DNA of 7,349 nt, from NCBI GenBank assembly GCA_003818595.1, contig RPQV01000163.1:1-7349 (forward strand), in the 5' to 3' direction. Positions 7,155 to 7,349 of the stretch are shown here, in pieces. Made by a program: the position numbers and the translations under genes. Each line of letters starts with the position of its first letter. The stretch's first letter is position 1. This DNA comes from Calditrichota bacterium. GTDB lineage: Bacteria > Zhuqueibacterota > Zhuqueibacteria > Residuimicrobiales > Krinioviventaceae. The notes under the pieces were generated by a model. That model did no database searches. It saw only the letters and a list, made by a program, of their open reading frames with translations, and was not told where the DNA came from.

Positions 7155-7349
7155 ATGAAAATTGATCAAACGATCGCTAATATAACCCAATCCTTGATTT
7201 CCGCAGCCTTTCGGGAAGATCTTGCTGAGCGCGGGGATATCACGGCGGACGCCATTGCCGTGCCGAACCATTTCATCAACGCACGCATAATTGCAAAAAA
7301 GAGCGGCGTCATGTGTGGGGTCGAGACCATGAAAATGGTCTTTGATCAC
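7155..7349 (+). CDS. nadC: Nicotinate-nucleotide pyrophosphorylase (quinolinate phosphoribosyltransferase), N-terminal fragment
   Basis: NadC converts quinolinate and PRPP to nicotinate mononucleotide, CO2 and pyrophosphate in de novo NAD synthesis, in the cytoplasm. The frame starts at ATG 7155 and is still open at the right edge, giving 65 residues of an expected 280 or so. The N-terminal signature is clear: a leading helix, then REDLAERGDITADAI (20-34), matching the family's EDL-x-GDiT motif, followed by ARIIAKKSGVMCGVE (43-57), matching the strand and turn A-x-I-x-A-x-x-x-G-V-x-x-G. Catalytic and PRPP-binding residues lie beyond the window. ATG 7155 is 7 bases after the TPR stop; no Shine-Dalgarno site is visible, so reinitiation after the upstream gene is likely. 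ModD and nicotinate phosphoribosyltransferases share the fold, but the motif wording fits NadC best. Confidence 0.88.
   Translation, partial: MKIDQTIANITQSLISAAFREDLAERGDITADAIAVPNHFINARIIAKKSGVMCGVETMKMVFDH

Noticed and set aside
7074..7349. A minus-strand open frame across the nadC start
   Set aside because: The plus strand encodes the clear NadC N-terminal motif across the same bases.
1..7349. Defence system, mobile element, CRISPR array or RNA gene
   Set aside because: The window is filled by five coding regions with no direct-repeat arrays, inverted terminal repeats or transposase, and no tRNA or rRNA segment. A UvrD-like helicase can occur in defence systems, but this one has the full housekeeping PcrA architecture, including the Tudor-like tail.

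Overview
The window carries a compact run of five genes, all on the + strand, with almost no intergenic DNA. In order they are: the C-terminal end of a CPBP-family (CAAX-protease-like) membrane protein, cut by the left edge; a complete endolytic murein transglycosylase (mltG); a complete PcrA/UvrD-type DNA helicase; a very large (1215 aa) exported protein built almost entirely of tetratricopeptide-like helical repeats; and the first 65 codons of a quinolinate phosphoribosyltransferase (nadC), cut by the right edge. The junctions are a 6-base gap, an 8-base overlap, a 1-base gap and a 7-base gap. This fits one polycistronic transcript with translational coupling. No RNA gene, mobile element, CRISPR array, terminator or credible promoter is visible.

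The organism is a bacterium with a peptidoglycan wall and roughly balanced base composition. Shine-Dalgarno signals are weak or buried in upstream genes, one gene starts at TTG, and a giant exported TPR solenoid sits among housekeeping genes. This would suit a Gram-negative lineage of the Fibrobacteres-Chlorobi-Bacteroidetes type or a related candidate phylum. That placement is a guess from style, not from any diagnostic marker.

Functionally the genes are mixed. MltG acts at the inner membrane on nascent glycan strands, the CPBP protein is an integral membrane protein, and the TPR protein is predicted to lie in the periplasm or on a membrane as a lipoprotein. PcrA (DNA repair and transcription conflicts) and NadC (NAD synthesis) are cytoplasmic. 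The run therefore looks like a housekeeping operon rather than a dedicated pathway or defence island.

The least ordinary element is the TPR protein. Counting residues by hand, the turn ending each helical hairpin recurs at exactly 37-residue steps: twelve positions in the N-terminal part (residues 61 to 468) and eleven in the C-terminal part (819 to 1189), with an irregular segment between. I found no evidence of a novel system beyond this uncharacterised protein and its conserved-looking setting.
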